A stretch of 64,000 nt of DNA from Pseudarthrobacter sp. BIM B-2242 (GCF_014764445.1 NZ_CP061722.1:124001-188000); one strand, 5' to 3'; counted from the stretch's first letter, positions 55,520-63,325 are shown. Numbers and translations: made by a program. Notes: a model not told the origin generated them from the letters alone.

Positions 55520-57454
55520 TCATCCGGCCGATCTGAAGGCCAGGTCGGATAGGGACCAGTCGTCAGGTGGGCCCTCGAACATCTCCCACGGGTAGTCGTC
55601 GTCGGGGGAGAGGAGCTCGGCGACGGTGCTGACGTTCTTGGCCAGCCACTCCCGCCAGATGATGCGGTCGTTGCGGTAGCGCTGGACCTGCGCAGCGACT
55701 GCTTCCAGGACTCCGAACTGTTCAGCGAGCTGCTGCAGTGACGTCGCTGCAACGGTGGACCAGGCGCGGGCGGCGCCGCGGGTGATGAGGTTCCACGCGG
55801 CCAGGACTTCCAGGGCTTCATTGACAGCCGAGCGGGACAACCTGGTCAGGCGCACTATTTCTGAGGTCGGCATGGCGGGGGAGTGCTCCAGCGCTTCATA
55901 GACGAACGCGGCCGGCAGTCCCAGTTCACGGAAGACCGGGCGCAGGGCGTGGATCTTCCCTTTCTGCCAGGCTGCGTCTTCGGCTGCTGTCTTCAGCTCT
56001 TCCGGAATGGTCAGCATGTAGAGATCGCCCTTGGTTCCGCGGCCCTCCTCGACCAAGGTCACCAACGGATCCTTCTCCGACCGCAGTTCCCTCAAGTGGA
56101 TGGCCACCGTGGTGTGGTCCAGACCGACGGCAACAGCGATCGAACGAACCCCGAATTCAACGAACCGCGAAGCAGTCATGTGGGCTGCCTCTCCCAGTGC
56201 CCGGAGAACCATCCTGCGTGCCATTCCTGTTCTGGATTGCTGATAGTTCACCTCCCTGATCCGAAGCGCATTCCGCCAGGTGCGGATGTGCCGATGCTCT
56301 GCATCGGGATTCGAAATTGGATTGATGCCCTCTAGTGCCCCCGCCTGTGTAATTGGCTGGCTTGTGGGGGATCTGCGGACATTGCTATTTCCATCTGCGG
56401 TGGCCGTGTTTTTGCTGAGGTATTTGATGGCGCTCTGCCAGTCGCGGCGCAGGGAAGGAAGCCGGTGCCTGGCGGCGTAGCGGGCGTAGAAGGAGGCCAG
56501 TCCCGGCCAGGTTCCCTGGAGCATGCGGCGTTCAACGTCGACCAGCTGCAGGCCGGCGGCCGCGGCGGCCACGACAACTGCCTGGCGGGCATCGGAGTCG
56601 GTCGCGTAGCGGCTGGTGTCATACAGCCCGGTCTGGGCAAGCACCTGCATGGGGCGGGACATGCGCCCGGTGGGCTGGTCGATGACGGGTGCGTCAGCGG
56701 TCGACGCTGTGAAGGTGTCCTCCTGGCGGAGTGCCCGTACAGCCTTGATCTCGGCGGCCAGGTCCTTGGTCATGGCCGCCCAGATGGTCGGGCTGTTGGG
56801 CCGGCGGGCGACGTCATAGGCCATGGACAGGCTCATTGCCAGCTCCTGGTGGCCGCCGCGCTTGTGCGGTGAGCCGGGCGTTCGCATGCAGCCGTGGAGC
56901 AGGTTCTGGTGCGGGGTCTTGTCCAGGGTCCGGTATCGGGTGCCCAGCGCCTCGACAAGATCACGCGCTTCAGAGAAGGTGACCCGCTGCGCCAGCGGGA
57001 TGTAGACGTGGCGGCCGCCGTTGGGGGAAAAGTCCTCAATCCACCGGGCACCGACCGAGTGCAGCCAGGTCTGGACGGCCCGGACGTCGGCCTGGACCCA
57101 GTCCTGCCCGGCTACCGAGGAGTCAAAGTCGAGGAAGATCGCCGCGCAGGTGCCGTCCTTGCCGAAGATTCGAACCGCGGCAGGAACCGACGGAAGCGCC
57201 TCGGTGAGGTTCCGTTCATGTTTCTGCGGGTAGGTCTTTCCGGCGTCTTTGGAAAGGCGTACACGCGGCTGACCTGCGAGAACAGGTGCGAGGGCAGCCC
57301 AGGCCTCGGCAGGCGAGCATGATGAGGAGAGGTTGCGCGACACGCCAGAGACAGATATAGCTGGCGACGCACATGGGAGTCCATGTACGATGGGAACAAT
57401 CCTTTCGGGGAACGGAAGGTGTGAAAAAGGGCCGATCCGCCAAGATCGGTTCAT
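55520..57454 (-). CDS. replication initiator with AEP-type primase domain
   Basis: Up to 644 residues. FLDFDSSVAGQDW (about residues 108-120) and FSPNGGRHVYIPL (about 144-156) resemble the D-x-D and G-x-H motifs of archaeo-eukaryotic primase/primpol domains used by actinobacterial plasmid Rep proteins; SPHKRGGHQEL follows. The C-terminal part has two helix-turn-helix-like regions (VRSIAVAVGLDHTTVAIHLR; PTSEIVRLTRLSRSAVNEAL). The first 40 residues look poorly conserved and the true start may be a GTG near 57340-57350. Convergent with the parAB operon. Confidence 0.75.
   Translation of the reverse strand: MNRSWRIGPFSHLPFPERIVPIVHGLPCASPAISVSGVSRNLSSSCSPAEAWAALAPVLAGQPRVRLSKDAGKTYPQKHERNLTEALPSVPAAVRIFGKDGTCAAIFLDFDSSVAGQDWVQADVRAVQTWLHSVGARWIEDFSPNGGRHVYIPLAQRVTFSEARDLVEALGTRYRTLDKTPHQNLLHGCMRTPGSPHKRGGHQELAMSLSMAYDVARRPNSPTIWAAMTKDLAAEIKAVRALRQEDTFTASTADAPVIDQPTGRMSRPMQVLAQTGLYDTSRYATDSDARQAVVVAAAAAGLQLVDVERRMLQGTWPGLASFYARYAARHRLPSLRRDWQSAIKYLSKNTATADGNSNVRRSPTSQPITQAGALEGINPISNPDAEHRHIRTWRNALRIREVNYQQSRTGMARRMVLRALGEAAHMTASRFVEFGVRSIAVAVGLDHTTVAIHLRELRSEKDPLVTLVEEGRGTKGDLYMLTIPEELKTAAEDAAWQKGKIHALRPVFRELGLPAAFVYEALEHSPAMPTSEIVRLTRLSRSAVNEALEVLAAWNLITRGAARAWSTVAATSLQQLAEQFGVLEAVAAQVQRYRNDRIIWREWLAKNVSTVAELLSPDDDYPWEMFEGPPDDWSLSDLAFRSAG
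57333..57361 (+). promoter_or_regulatory. candidate sigma-70 promoter opposite the rep start
   Basis: TTGCGC (57333-57338), 17 bp spacer, TATAGC (57356-57361), directed opposite to rep. A terminator follows at 57544, so an antisense RNA is plausible. Confidence 0.45.
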
Positions 57455-57575
57455 TGCAATACAAAGGGAGCCCTCCCAAGGACTTCCAAACGATTTACGG
57501 ACTGTTCGCCGGCAAGCATCCCAGTTCGTGAATCAGAAGCTTCGAAGGCCCGCCTCGTGCGGGCCTTCAACTTTT
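57368..57575 (+). ncRNA. candidate antisense RNA to the rep 5' region
   Basis: Runs from the predicted promoter to the terminator GAAGGCCCGC / GCGGGCCTTC (57544-57568) with ACTTTTT. It crosses the start region of rep on the other strand and contains a hairpin GCCGATCC / AAGATCGG. Countertranscript RNAs of this kind set plasmid copy number. No protein is encoded with support. Confidence 0.45.
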
Positions 57576-57577
57576 TA
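57544..57577 (+). terminator. rho-independent terminator
   Basis: GAAGGCCCGC (57544-57553) and GCGGGCCTTC (57559-57568), then AACTTTTT: best fit for plus-strand transcription. Confidence 0.75.
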
Positions 57578-57805
57578 AGAAGCTAAGCGGCCAAGCGGCA
57601 ACTCCTCCTGCTGATGGATTGCGTGAAGTCTGGTATTGGCCAGGCGCTCTTCGACCACGTCGGACAGCCAGTCGCTGACGTACTGGTACCCCTCCGCTTT
57701 TGCAATTTCCTCCATTGCATCGGCTTTCGGAGTAGCGATGCGGAATCCGACAAATTTGCGGTCGCCTTTGGAGCGCCTGCCTGTACGAGTAGTTGGAGCC
57801 ATCAT
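57575..57805 (-). CDS. small ribbon-helix-helix protein
   Basis: 76 residues. FVGFRIATPKADAMEEIAKA, then EGYQYVSDWLSDVVEERLAN fits a ribbon-helix-helix fold with the strand FVGFRI; the N-terminus is basic. GGACAGGG precedes the ATG. Upstream of rep and close to GAAAC repeats, it could control rep (CopG-like) or be a second partition protein. Confidence 0.65.
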   Translation of the reverse strand: MMAPTTRTGRRSKGDRKFVGFRIATPKADAMEEIAKAEGYQYVSDWLSDVVEERLANTRLHAIHQQEELPLGRLAS

Positions 57806-57914
57806 CCCTGTCCTTTGAACTACAGCAACCGCCGGTTGCCTTTACTTCAATAGAGTGGTCGGGCCAATTACCTGGCGGCCCTGAAGGAGTGAAATGCTGG
57901 GCTTTCCAGCTCCT

Positions 57915-57998
57915 CTGAAACTGAAACTACCACCGGCGACTTCCGTGCCCCGGTATTGAAACAGAAACACCTCCGGCGTGTTGAAACGGAAACACCTT
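57915..57998. repeat. three direct repeats, TGAAACNGAAAC unit
   Basis: Copies at about 57915, 57956 and 57982: TGAAACTGAAACTACCACCG, TGAAACAGAAACACCTCCGG and TGAAACGGAAACACC. Distances 41 and 26 bp. Located upstream of the small RHH gene; candidate operator or origin iteron distinct from the TTCATGCATGAA array. Confidence 0.65.
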
Positions 57999-58014
57999 TG
58001 CATTTCCAGCCGCG

Positions 58015-58023
58015 CCGCACACA
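58015..58023 (+). promoter_or_regulatory. CCGCACACA promoter box, leaderless type
   Basis: Box 8 nt before the ATG at 58032. Confidence 0.7.
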
Positions 58024-58031
58024 AAACAGGT

Positions 58032-58970
58032 ATGAGCACATCAACACAAGCCCGCGTCGACCGAGGCGTTCCGGCCGGCGGAGAATTCACCGCCTACGGC
58101 CATTCCGACAATGTCCCTGCGCTCAGCGCCCCGACCACCAACGATGACTTCGTCAGCTACCGACTCGGCGAGTTCGGTTTCAGCGGCCACATGGCAGCCG
58201 GCGAAATCGCCCGGGTCACCGCTGAGCTGAACGCTTCGCGGGACTTCCGGGATGAAAACATTACCGCGGTCGCCGACCGGGTACATCTTGAGACCGTTGG
58301 CTACACCCTGACCGACGCAGTCGCCGCCGAGGAAGGCCTGGGACACCTTGCCCTGTTCGGGCACGAAGACGAGGCTGCGGCCCTGCGGCGCGTCATCGCA
58401 GCCGCCGGCCCGGCCAAGGCTCCGGAGGCTGACATCTTCGACGTCCCCGGCAGCGAAACCCGGCTCCACGTCCTCCGCCCGGAGGAGGCCGACGGCGTGA
58501 CCGTGCCCGTCCCGGCGAACGATCCGCGGCTGATCGCTGGCCAGGTCTTCGACAAGGTCACCTGCCCGGACGGACGCGTGTTCCACCGCCGCCGCGAGGG
58601 TGTGTACCCGAACGAGCCCTACGCCATGCGCATCCAGGCCAACCGGCCGCTGCGCGAGGAGGAGAAGCTGCAGATGGCCGGCCTTCTCGGCTACGCCTAT
58701 GCAGCCCAGGTCCGAGGCGAAGGGTTCAGCATGCCCGCGTCCGACTCCCCGTACTCCTTCATCGTCGAGGTCGACACGACCAAGTCCAGGAGCGATGATC
58801 TGGGGGCCGCCATGGGCCGCTTTGAGAACGACATCCCCCGGATGATCCTGGAGGGCTCCCCGGCACGCAAGACACCCATCAAGGGCCCGATCGGCAGCCG
58901 TGCGGTGGAGGGCTTCAACGAACCGGACCTGGCCATCGAGGTCTACTACGACAGCGTCAACGAGGACTGA
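58032..58970 (+). CDS. tagged protein 22, unknown body
   Basis: 312 residues. Tag: RVDRGVPAGGEFTAYGHSDN, followed by VPALSAP. Body: FVSYRLGEFGFSGHMAAGEI, ARVTAELNASRDFRDENITA, a middle ending in DGRVFHRRREGVYPNEPYAM and a C-terminal domain with SYSFIVEVDTTKSR-like strand and a helix SDDLGAAMGRFENDIPRMIL. No family recognised. It lies outside the main tagged array, beyond the maintenance region. Confidence 0.72.
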   Translation: MSTSTQARVDRGVPAGGEFTAYGHSDNVPALSAPTTNDDFVSYRLGEFGFSGHMAAGEIARVTAELNASRDFRDENITAVADRVHLETVGYTLTDAVAAEEGLGHLALFGHEDEAAALRRVIAAAGPAKAPEADIFDVPGSETRLHVLRPEEADGVTVPVPANDPRLIAGQVFDKVTCPDGRVFHRRREGVYPNEPYAMRIQANRPLREEEKLQMAGLLGYAYAAQVRGEGFSMPASDSPYSFIVEVDTTKSRSDDLGAAMGRFENDIPRMILEGSPARKTPIKGPIGSRAVEGFNEPDLAIEVYYDSVNED

Positions 58971-59003
58971 CCGGCCCGTGTGCGGGCACTGATCCGTCGG
59001 TGT

Positions 59004-59012
59004 CCGCACACA
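59004..59012 (+). promoter_or_regulatory. CCGCACACA promoter box with leader
   Basis: Box 54 nt before the TTG start at 59067; leader carries GAGGATG. Confidence 0.6.
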
Positions 59013-59066
59013 TGACCGCCGCCCCGCTGCCGGGCCGGCAGCACTACACCAACCCGAGGATGATCC

Positions 59067-59795
59067 TTGAGTAACCCCGTATTCAACCGGAAGGCTGAGT
59101 TCCTTTCGGTGCCGGACTCCGGCGCCACCATGACGTATGACGACGTCATCGTCAAAACCCTGCTCACGATGGGCGTCCTGTCTGCAGCCGCCATGGTCGG
59201 CTGGGCGTTCCCTGCACTGTCAGCCGTCGGCGCCATCGTCGCCTTCATCATCGGCATGATTGCCATCTTCAAGCGCAGGCCGTCCGCGCCGCTGACCCTG
59301 GCCTACGGCACGTTTGAAGGCTTCGCCGTCGGTGGTCTGTCCGCGGTCTTCGAGAACCTCTACCCGGGCATCGTGCTCCAGGCCGTCATCGCCACCTTTG
59401 CCGTCCTTGCCGCCTGCCTGGCCGCCTTCAAGTTCGGCGGCTTCCGGGCCACCCCGGCCATGGTCAAGATGGTCCTCGTCGCCATGATCGGCTACCTCGT
59501 CTACAGCGTGGTCAACCTGATCCTGGTGGCGACCGGGGTCATCAACTCCCCGTCCGGGCTCAACTCGATGAACATTCCCGGCACCTCCATCCCCGTCGGG
59601 GTCGTCGTCGGGGTGCTCGCTGTCCTGCTGGCGGCGTTCTGCTTCATCATCGATTTCACCCAGATCGAGGATGACGTGAAGGACGGCGCCCCGGCCGCGC
59701 AGGCCTGGTGGAACGCGTTCGGCCTGATGCTCACCATCGTCTGGCTCTACCTGGAGTTCCTGCGCCTGCTGCCTTACCTGCGCGGCGACGACTAA
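59067..59795 (+). CDS. Bax inhibitor-1 / YccA family membrane protein
   Basis: 242 residues, TTG start. The N-terminal SNPVFNRKAEFLSVPDSGAT and then seven hydrophobic helices (for example TLLTMGVLSAAAMVGWAF, ALSAVGAIVAFIIGMIAIF, PGTSIPVGVVVGVLAVLLAA) with the C-terminal FCFIIDFTQIEDDVKDGAPA match the actinobacterial Bax inhibitor-1 group. Those proteins are pH-linked ion channels or stress regulators of the membrane. Ends in a strong terminator. Confidence 0.83.
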   Translation: MSNPVFNRKAEFLSVPDSGATMTYDDVIVKTLLTMGVLSAAAMVGWAFPALSAVGAIVAFIIGMIAIFKRRPSAPLTLAYGTFEGFAVGGLSAVFENLYPGIVLQAVIATFAVLAACLAAFKFGGFRATPAMVKMVLVAMIGYLVYSVVNLILVATGVINSPSGLNSMNIPGTSIPVGVVVGVLAVLLAAFCFIIDFTQIEDDVKDGAPAAQAWWNAFGLMLTIVWLYLEFLRLLPYLRGDD

Positions 59796-59807
59796 AGAAA
59801 CGCAGCG

Positions 59808-59846
59808 GAAGGGGCCCGGCCGGCGAACGGTCCGGGCCCCTTCCCG
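59808..59846 (+). terminator. rho-independent terminator
   Basis: GAAGGGGCCCGG (59808-59819) and CCGGGCCCCTTC (59832-59843). Confidence 0.83.
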
Positions 59847-59871
59847 GGTGCGGAGAGTTTTCGCCCCACGC

Positions 59872-59880
59872 CCGCACACA
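59872..59880 (+). promoter_or_regulatory. CCGCACACA promoter box with leader
   Basis: Box 44 nt before the ATG at 59925; AAGGAG lies 7 nt before the start. It heads the cluster of small genes that ends in the sigma factor. Confidence 0.66.
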
Positions 59881-59924
59881 TGAGGTACATCAGGACCCCA
59901 TCCCCTGCACCCAAGGAGCTCACC

Positions 59925-60137
59925 ATGACGATCACCCTTGAAGCACCCGCCGCGGCACCCGCCGTGGACATCTCAGACATTGTTGTCCTGGCCATCTCGG
60001 TCCGCCTGCACGACCAGAAGTGCATCCAGAAGGACCGCTGCCCCAACCGGGACTGGCACGCCATTGACTCCTTCGGCCGGGCCGCCAGGAATTTCCTGAC
60101 CGTAGCCGCCGAAGCCCGCCGCGCCGGGGAAATCTAG
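59925..60137 (+). CDS. small hypothetical protein
   Basis: 70 residues, ATG with AAGGAG. An Ala/Pro-rich start is followed by DISDIVVLAISVRLHDQKCI, a CIQKDRCPN segment with two Cys, and a helix FGRAARNFLTVAAEARRAGE. No family recognised. First of six closely packed genes (up to 63.3 kb) that end with the sigma factor. Confidence 0.65.
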   Translation: MTITLEAPAAAPAVDISDIVVLAISVRLHDQKCIQKDRCPNRDWHAIDSFGRAARNFLTVAAEARRAGEI

Positions 60138-60139
60138 CC

Positions 60140-60463
60140 ATGGCCGTCGCGGTCACGGGTTGCGAAACCGACACCACCCGTTCGCGCCACCGCAAGTGGA
60201 CCAACCACCGCTGGGCCTGCACCGGCTGCGGCCACGAACTCCGGATCTATCAGGGCCTGGGCTGGCACCACTACGTCCAGCTGAAGCACTGGGTACCGGT
60301 CAACGTCGAGTACGTCGAAGTACCCGGCACCTCGATGCCGCCCCGTCAGACCCTGTTCGAGCTCGAAGCCGAACTCACCGCACCATCCCGCCCCCACCTC
60401 TACCTTGTCCCGCCCCTGACGGCGGACGACCACCCCACCGATGCCGGCCCGCTGGCCGCATAA
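60140..60463 (+). CDS. zinc-ribbon-like hypothetical protein
   Basis: 107 residues. The N-terminal third has CETDTTRSRHRKWTNHRWAC with CTGCGHELR, so three to four Cys/His residues could bind zinc. The remainder is strand-rich (HYVQLKHWVPVNVEYVEVPG). Two bases separate it from the gene before. Nucleic-acid binding is possible but only by composition. Confidence 0.6.
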   Translation: MAVAVTGCETDTTRSRHRKWTNHRWACTGCGHELRIYQGLGWHHYVQLKHWVPVNVEYVEVPGTSMPPRQTLFELEAELTAPSRPHLYLVPPLTADDHPTDAGPLAA

Positions 60464-60480
60464 TCCAGAAAGTGAATGTT

Positions 60481-60816
60481 GTGAGCACCACCCAGCCCAC
60501 CGGCCTGATCTGCATCGAATGCAACCGCTCGATGCGCCGCCGCGGCGTCAAGGCCGCCGATGCACCGAACACGGTCGCTTCCGGCCACTCCGGCAAATGC
60601 AACTCCTGCATCAGCGCTGCCCGGTACAGGGACAACGCCAGCGATGAGACGGTGCAGGAGAAGGACAAGCTGCCCAAGGCTGAGGACCCGGCGCGCATGA
60701 GCGAAACAGTTTCAGCCCTGGAAACCTGGATGGCCTGGCGGCGCGGCACGGCGCGGGAGAAGAACAACCCGATCAAGTACCGTCCCGAGGTCGTCCAGGA
60801 GCAGGTGGCGGCATGA
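60481..60816 (+). CDS. zinc-finger-like hypothetical protein
   Basis: 111 residues, GTG start with AGAAAGTGA upstream. CIECNRSMRRRGV and GKCNSCISAARYR provide two C-x-x-C pairs about 30 residues apart, a probable zinc ribbon. The C-terminus is helical and basic/acidic (METVSALETWMAWRRG-like stretch). The stop overlaps the next start by 4 bp. Confidence 0.6.
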   Translation: MSTTQPTGLICIECNRSMRRRGVKAADAPNTVASGHSGKCNSCISAARYRDNASDETVQEKDKLPKAEDPARMSETVSALETWMAWRRGTAREKNNPIKYRPEVVQEQVAA

Positions 60817-61274
60817 CGTCGGTCCCGGCTGGCTGCATCCCGGCGCCCCTGGAGTGGGCCGCGGCCCAGCTGGAAACCCTTGACCCGGTGATCGCCTACA
60901 TGGAGGCCACTGCCGAGGATTCCTGGAACCTGGACACCGTCCGGTCCAAGGACGGTAGCAAAAACTGCTTCTTCGGACACCTGTTCAACATGGCACCGGA
61001 CGATGACCACGCCAACGCCCTCTGGGGCATGTTCGAAGACCTCTGGTCCACGACCTACCGGATCTACCCGATCAACGACGGCACGAACCCGAGCTACCCG
61101 CAGGAGACCCCCAAGCAGCGCATCCTCGCCTACCTCCGTGCCCTGCAGGCCGGAGACGAACTGACTACCGAGCAGTCGATGGAGGCGTGCTACCAGCTCC
61201 ACCTGGACGCGGAAGCGGCCAAGCAAGCAGCGGGCGGGCAGACGGTACCGGCCGTCGCCACCCAGAACGCATAG
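60813..61274 (+). CDS. hypothetical protein
   Basis: 153 residues, coupled to the upstream gene. Blocks: LEWAAAQLETLDPVIAYMEA, SWNLDTVRSKDGSKNCFFGH with LFNMAPDDDHANALWGMFED, and QETPKQRILAYLRALQAGDE. The sequence pattern around NCFFGHLF resembles small phage proteins of unknown function; no family recognised. Confidence 0.68.
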   Translation: MTSVPAGCIPAPLEWAAAQLETLDPVIAYMEATAEDSWNLDTVRSKDGSKNCFFGHLFNMAPDDDHANALWGMFEDLWSTTYRIYPINDGTNPSYPQETPKQRILAYLRALQAGDELTTEQSMEACYQLHLDAEAAKQAAGGQTVPAVATQNA

Positions 61275-61320
61275 AAGACCACAAGGCCCGGTTCAACGGG
61301 CCCGGACGGAAAGGACCGGC

Positions 61321-61479
61321 ATGGTCAAGAACGGACGCTCCCACGCCACGGGAGGCCTCAGCTACGACGGCTGTGCCTGTCACAACTCGCCGAACGCCCG
61401 CCGCAAATCCAAGCACTCAGCGAAGCAGCGGGAGAAGCGCGGTGTCCGCCGCGAGATCCGCTCCGCCCTCTCACACTGA
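61321..61479 (+). CDS. 52-residue basic protein
   Basis: ATG at 61321 with GAAAGGA upstream. MVKNGRSHATGGLSYDGCAC then HNSPNARRKSKHSAKQREKR and GVRREIRSALSH: very basic C-terminus with a C-x-C. Likely nucleic-acid binding by charge; no family. Fits between genes with normal spacing, 8 bp before the dUTPase start. Confidence 0.58.
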   Translation: MVKNGRSHATGGLSYDGCACHNSPNARRKSKHSAKQREKRGVRREIRSALSH

Positions 61480-61487
61480 AAGACACG

Positions 61488-62021
61488 ATGACGACCTTCC
61501 CCCACGACACGCTCGCTTCTGCCGCCGACACAGGCCGGAGCGACGAGACCTTCACCTCCAGCCTGGTCGTTGAGGTGACCCTCAACGAAGCGGCCCGCGC
61601 CGCCGGGATTGAGGCTCCCTACTACGCCCAGCCAGGGGACGCCGGAGCAGACCTGCGCAGCACCGAGCACGTCATCCTGCACCCGGGCCAGCGTAAGCTC
61701 GTCCGCACCGGAGTCTCCATCGCCCTGCCGTTCGGCTTCGCAGCGTTCATCCACCCGCGCTCGGGCCTGGCCGCCAAGAAGGGCCTCACGGTCGTAAACT
61801 CGCCCGGCACCATCGACGCCGGATACCGAGGCGAGCTGATGGTTTGCCTGCTGAACACCGACACCACCGAGTCCATCGAACTGGGCATCGGGGACCGGAT
61901 CGCGCAGCTGGTCATCCAGCGCGTCGAAACGGCAGCCTTCCAGGTCGTCGATGAGCTTTCCTCCTCGACCCGCGGCCTCGGCGGCTTCGGCTCCACCGGC
62001 GGGTTCACGGTCGGATCATGA
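61488..62021 (+). CDS. dut: dUTP diphosphatase
   Basis: 177 residues. All five trimeric dUTPase motifs are seen: PGDAGADLRS, PRSGLAAKKGL, VVNSPGTIDAGYRGELMVCL, GDRIAQLVI and TRGLGGFGSTGG. It hydrolyses dUTP to dUMP and pyrophosphate, preventing uracil incorporation and feeding thymidylate synthesis with the deaminase at 390. The N-terminal 30 residues are an extension. GAAAGACACG precedes the ATG. Overlaps the sigma gene by 4 bp. Confidence 0.9.
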   Translation: MTTFPHDTLASAADTGRSDETFTSSLVVEVTLNEAARAAGIEAPYYAQPGDAGADLRSTEHVILHPGQRKLVRTGVSIALPFGFAAFIHPRSGLAAKKGLTVVNSPGTIDAGYRGELMVCLLNTDTTESIELGIGDRIAQLVIQRVETAAFQVVDELSSSTRGLGGFGSTGGFTVGS

Positions 62022-63325
62022 CGATGGCAGAGGATGTGCCGGGGGATGCGGCAGAGGCTCCCCAAGAACTCCACGGTGCGCTGCTGCAGGACCCCCTCAA
62101 GGCATACCTGCACAGCATCGCCCGGTACCCTCTGCTGACACCGGGCCAGGAAACCGAACTGGCCACCGCCATCGAGGCAGGCCTGTACGCAGAACACCTG
62201 CTGGCCGGCGGCGCCCAGGACGCTGACCTGGAGACGATCGCAGCCGAAGGCAAAGCAGCGCGGGACACCTTCATGACCTCCAACCTGCGCCTGGTCGTCT
62301 CCATCGCCAAGCGCTACGTCGGCCGCGGCCTGGACCTGCTGGACCTCATCCAGGAAGGCACCATCGGGCTGCACCGGGCGGTCGGCAAGTTCGACCACAC
62401 CCAGGGCTTCAAGTTCTCCACCTACGCGACCTGGTGGATCCGCCAGGCAGTCAGCCGGTCCCTGGCCGACATCGGCAGCACCATCCGGCTGCCCGTGTAC
62501 GTCCACGAGATGTGCGCCAAGGTGTACCTCAGCGAACAGCGTCTCCTTGAACAGCTCGGCCGGGCAGCCACCACGGAAGAGGTCGCCGCCGACACCGGCT
62601 TCACCGTCGCCAAAATCTGCGAGCTGCGGGACTGGAAAGCGACCCCATGGTCCCTGGCCCTCGAATTCCCGGACGGCAACGGCGGGGTGGAAACCCTGGC
62701 CGAGGCCCTCACTGACATCGACGAGGTCAGCCCCTTCGAGATCGCCACCGCCGGTATGTCCACCACCGCCCTGCACGACGTCCTGGACATGCTGCCTGAA
62801 CGCCAGGCGACCATCGTGGCCATGCGCTTCGGCCTCACCGACGGGACCGAGCACACTCTGCAGGAAATCGGCGAACTGTTCGGGGTCACACGGGAACGTA
62901 TCCGGCAGCTGGAGTCCAAGGCGCTGGACACCCTGCGCAGCGCCCCGTTCGCCAACCGGCTCCGCGACCACCTGCCCGAGGGAGCCCTCCCGACGGCCAA
63001 TGACGAGGACCTGCCCCTGGCGCCGGTCGTGTCCCTGCCGGTCCGCAAGGAGCAACGCCAGGCGGTCAGCAAGCGTCAGGCCCAGCGGGAGCGGGCCCTG
63101 GCCGCCCTGCGCTCCTTCATCGCCAGGACCGGCCACTGCCGGGTCCCGGTGAATCACGTTGAGGGCGGGCACAACCTCGGATCCTGGATGAACAACCAGC
63201 GCGCTGCCCTGGCCAAAGGCACTATCACGGTGGAAAAGGTCGCCGAGCTGGATGCCATCGACCGGGCCTGGCGGCGGGGCAAACTGGCCGCCTGGGAGCA
63301 GGAAGAGATGCGGGCCGCGGCCTGA
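62018..63325 (+). CDS. sigma-70 family factor with C-terminal helicase-associated domain
   Basis: 435 residues. Region 1.2 begins DPLKAYLHSIARYPLLTPGQ; region 2 has NLRLVVSIAKRYVGRGLDLL, DLIQEGTIGLHRAVGKFDHT and FKFSTYATWWIRQAVSRSLA (about 86-147); region 3 follows; region 4 has LPERQATIVAMRFGLTDGTE and LQEIGELFGVTRERIRQLES (about 258-305). This is a complete sigma-2/3/4 set of the primary-like type without region 1.1. After it, residues 355-420 carry an HA domain: LAALRSFIARTGHCRVPVNH, LGSWMNNQRAALAKGTITVE, then LDAIDRAW. I know of no standard sigma family with that fusion. It is the prime candidate to read the CCGCACACA box. Confidence 0.85.
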   Translation: MTMAEDVPGDAAEAPQELHGALLQDPLKAYLHSIARYPLLTPGQETELATAIEAGLYAEHLLAGGAQDADLETIAAEGKAARDTFMTSNLRLVVSIAKRYVGRGLDLLDLIQEGTIGLHRAVGKFDHTQGFKFSTYATWWIRQAVSRSLADIGSTIRLPVYVHEMCAKVYLSEQRLLEQLGRAATTEEVAADTGFTVAKICELRDWKATPWSLALEFPDGNGGVETLAEALTDIDEVSPFEIATAGMSTTALHDVLDMLPERQATIVAMRFGLTDGTEHTLQEIGELFGVTRERIRQLESKALDTLRSAPFANRLRDHLPEGALPTANDEDLPLAPVVSLPVRKEQRQAVSKRQAQRERALAALRSFIARTGHCRVPVNHVEGGHNLGSWMNNQRAALAKGTITVEKVAELDAIDRAWRRGKLAAWEQEEMRAAA

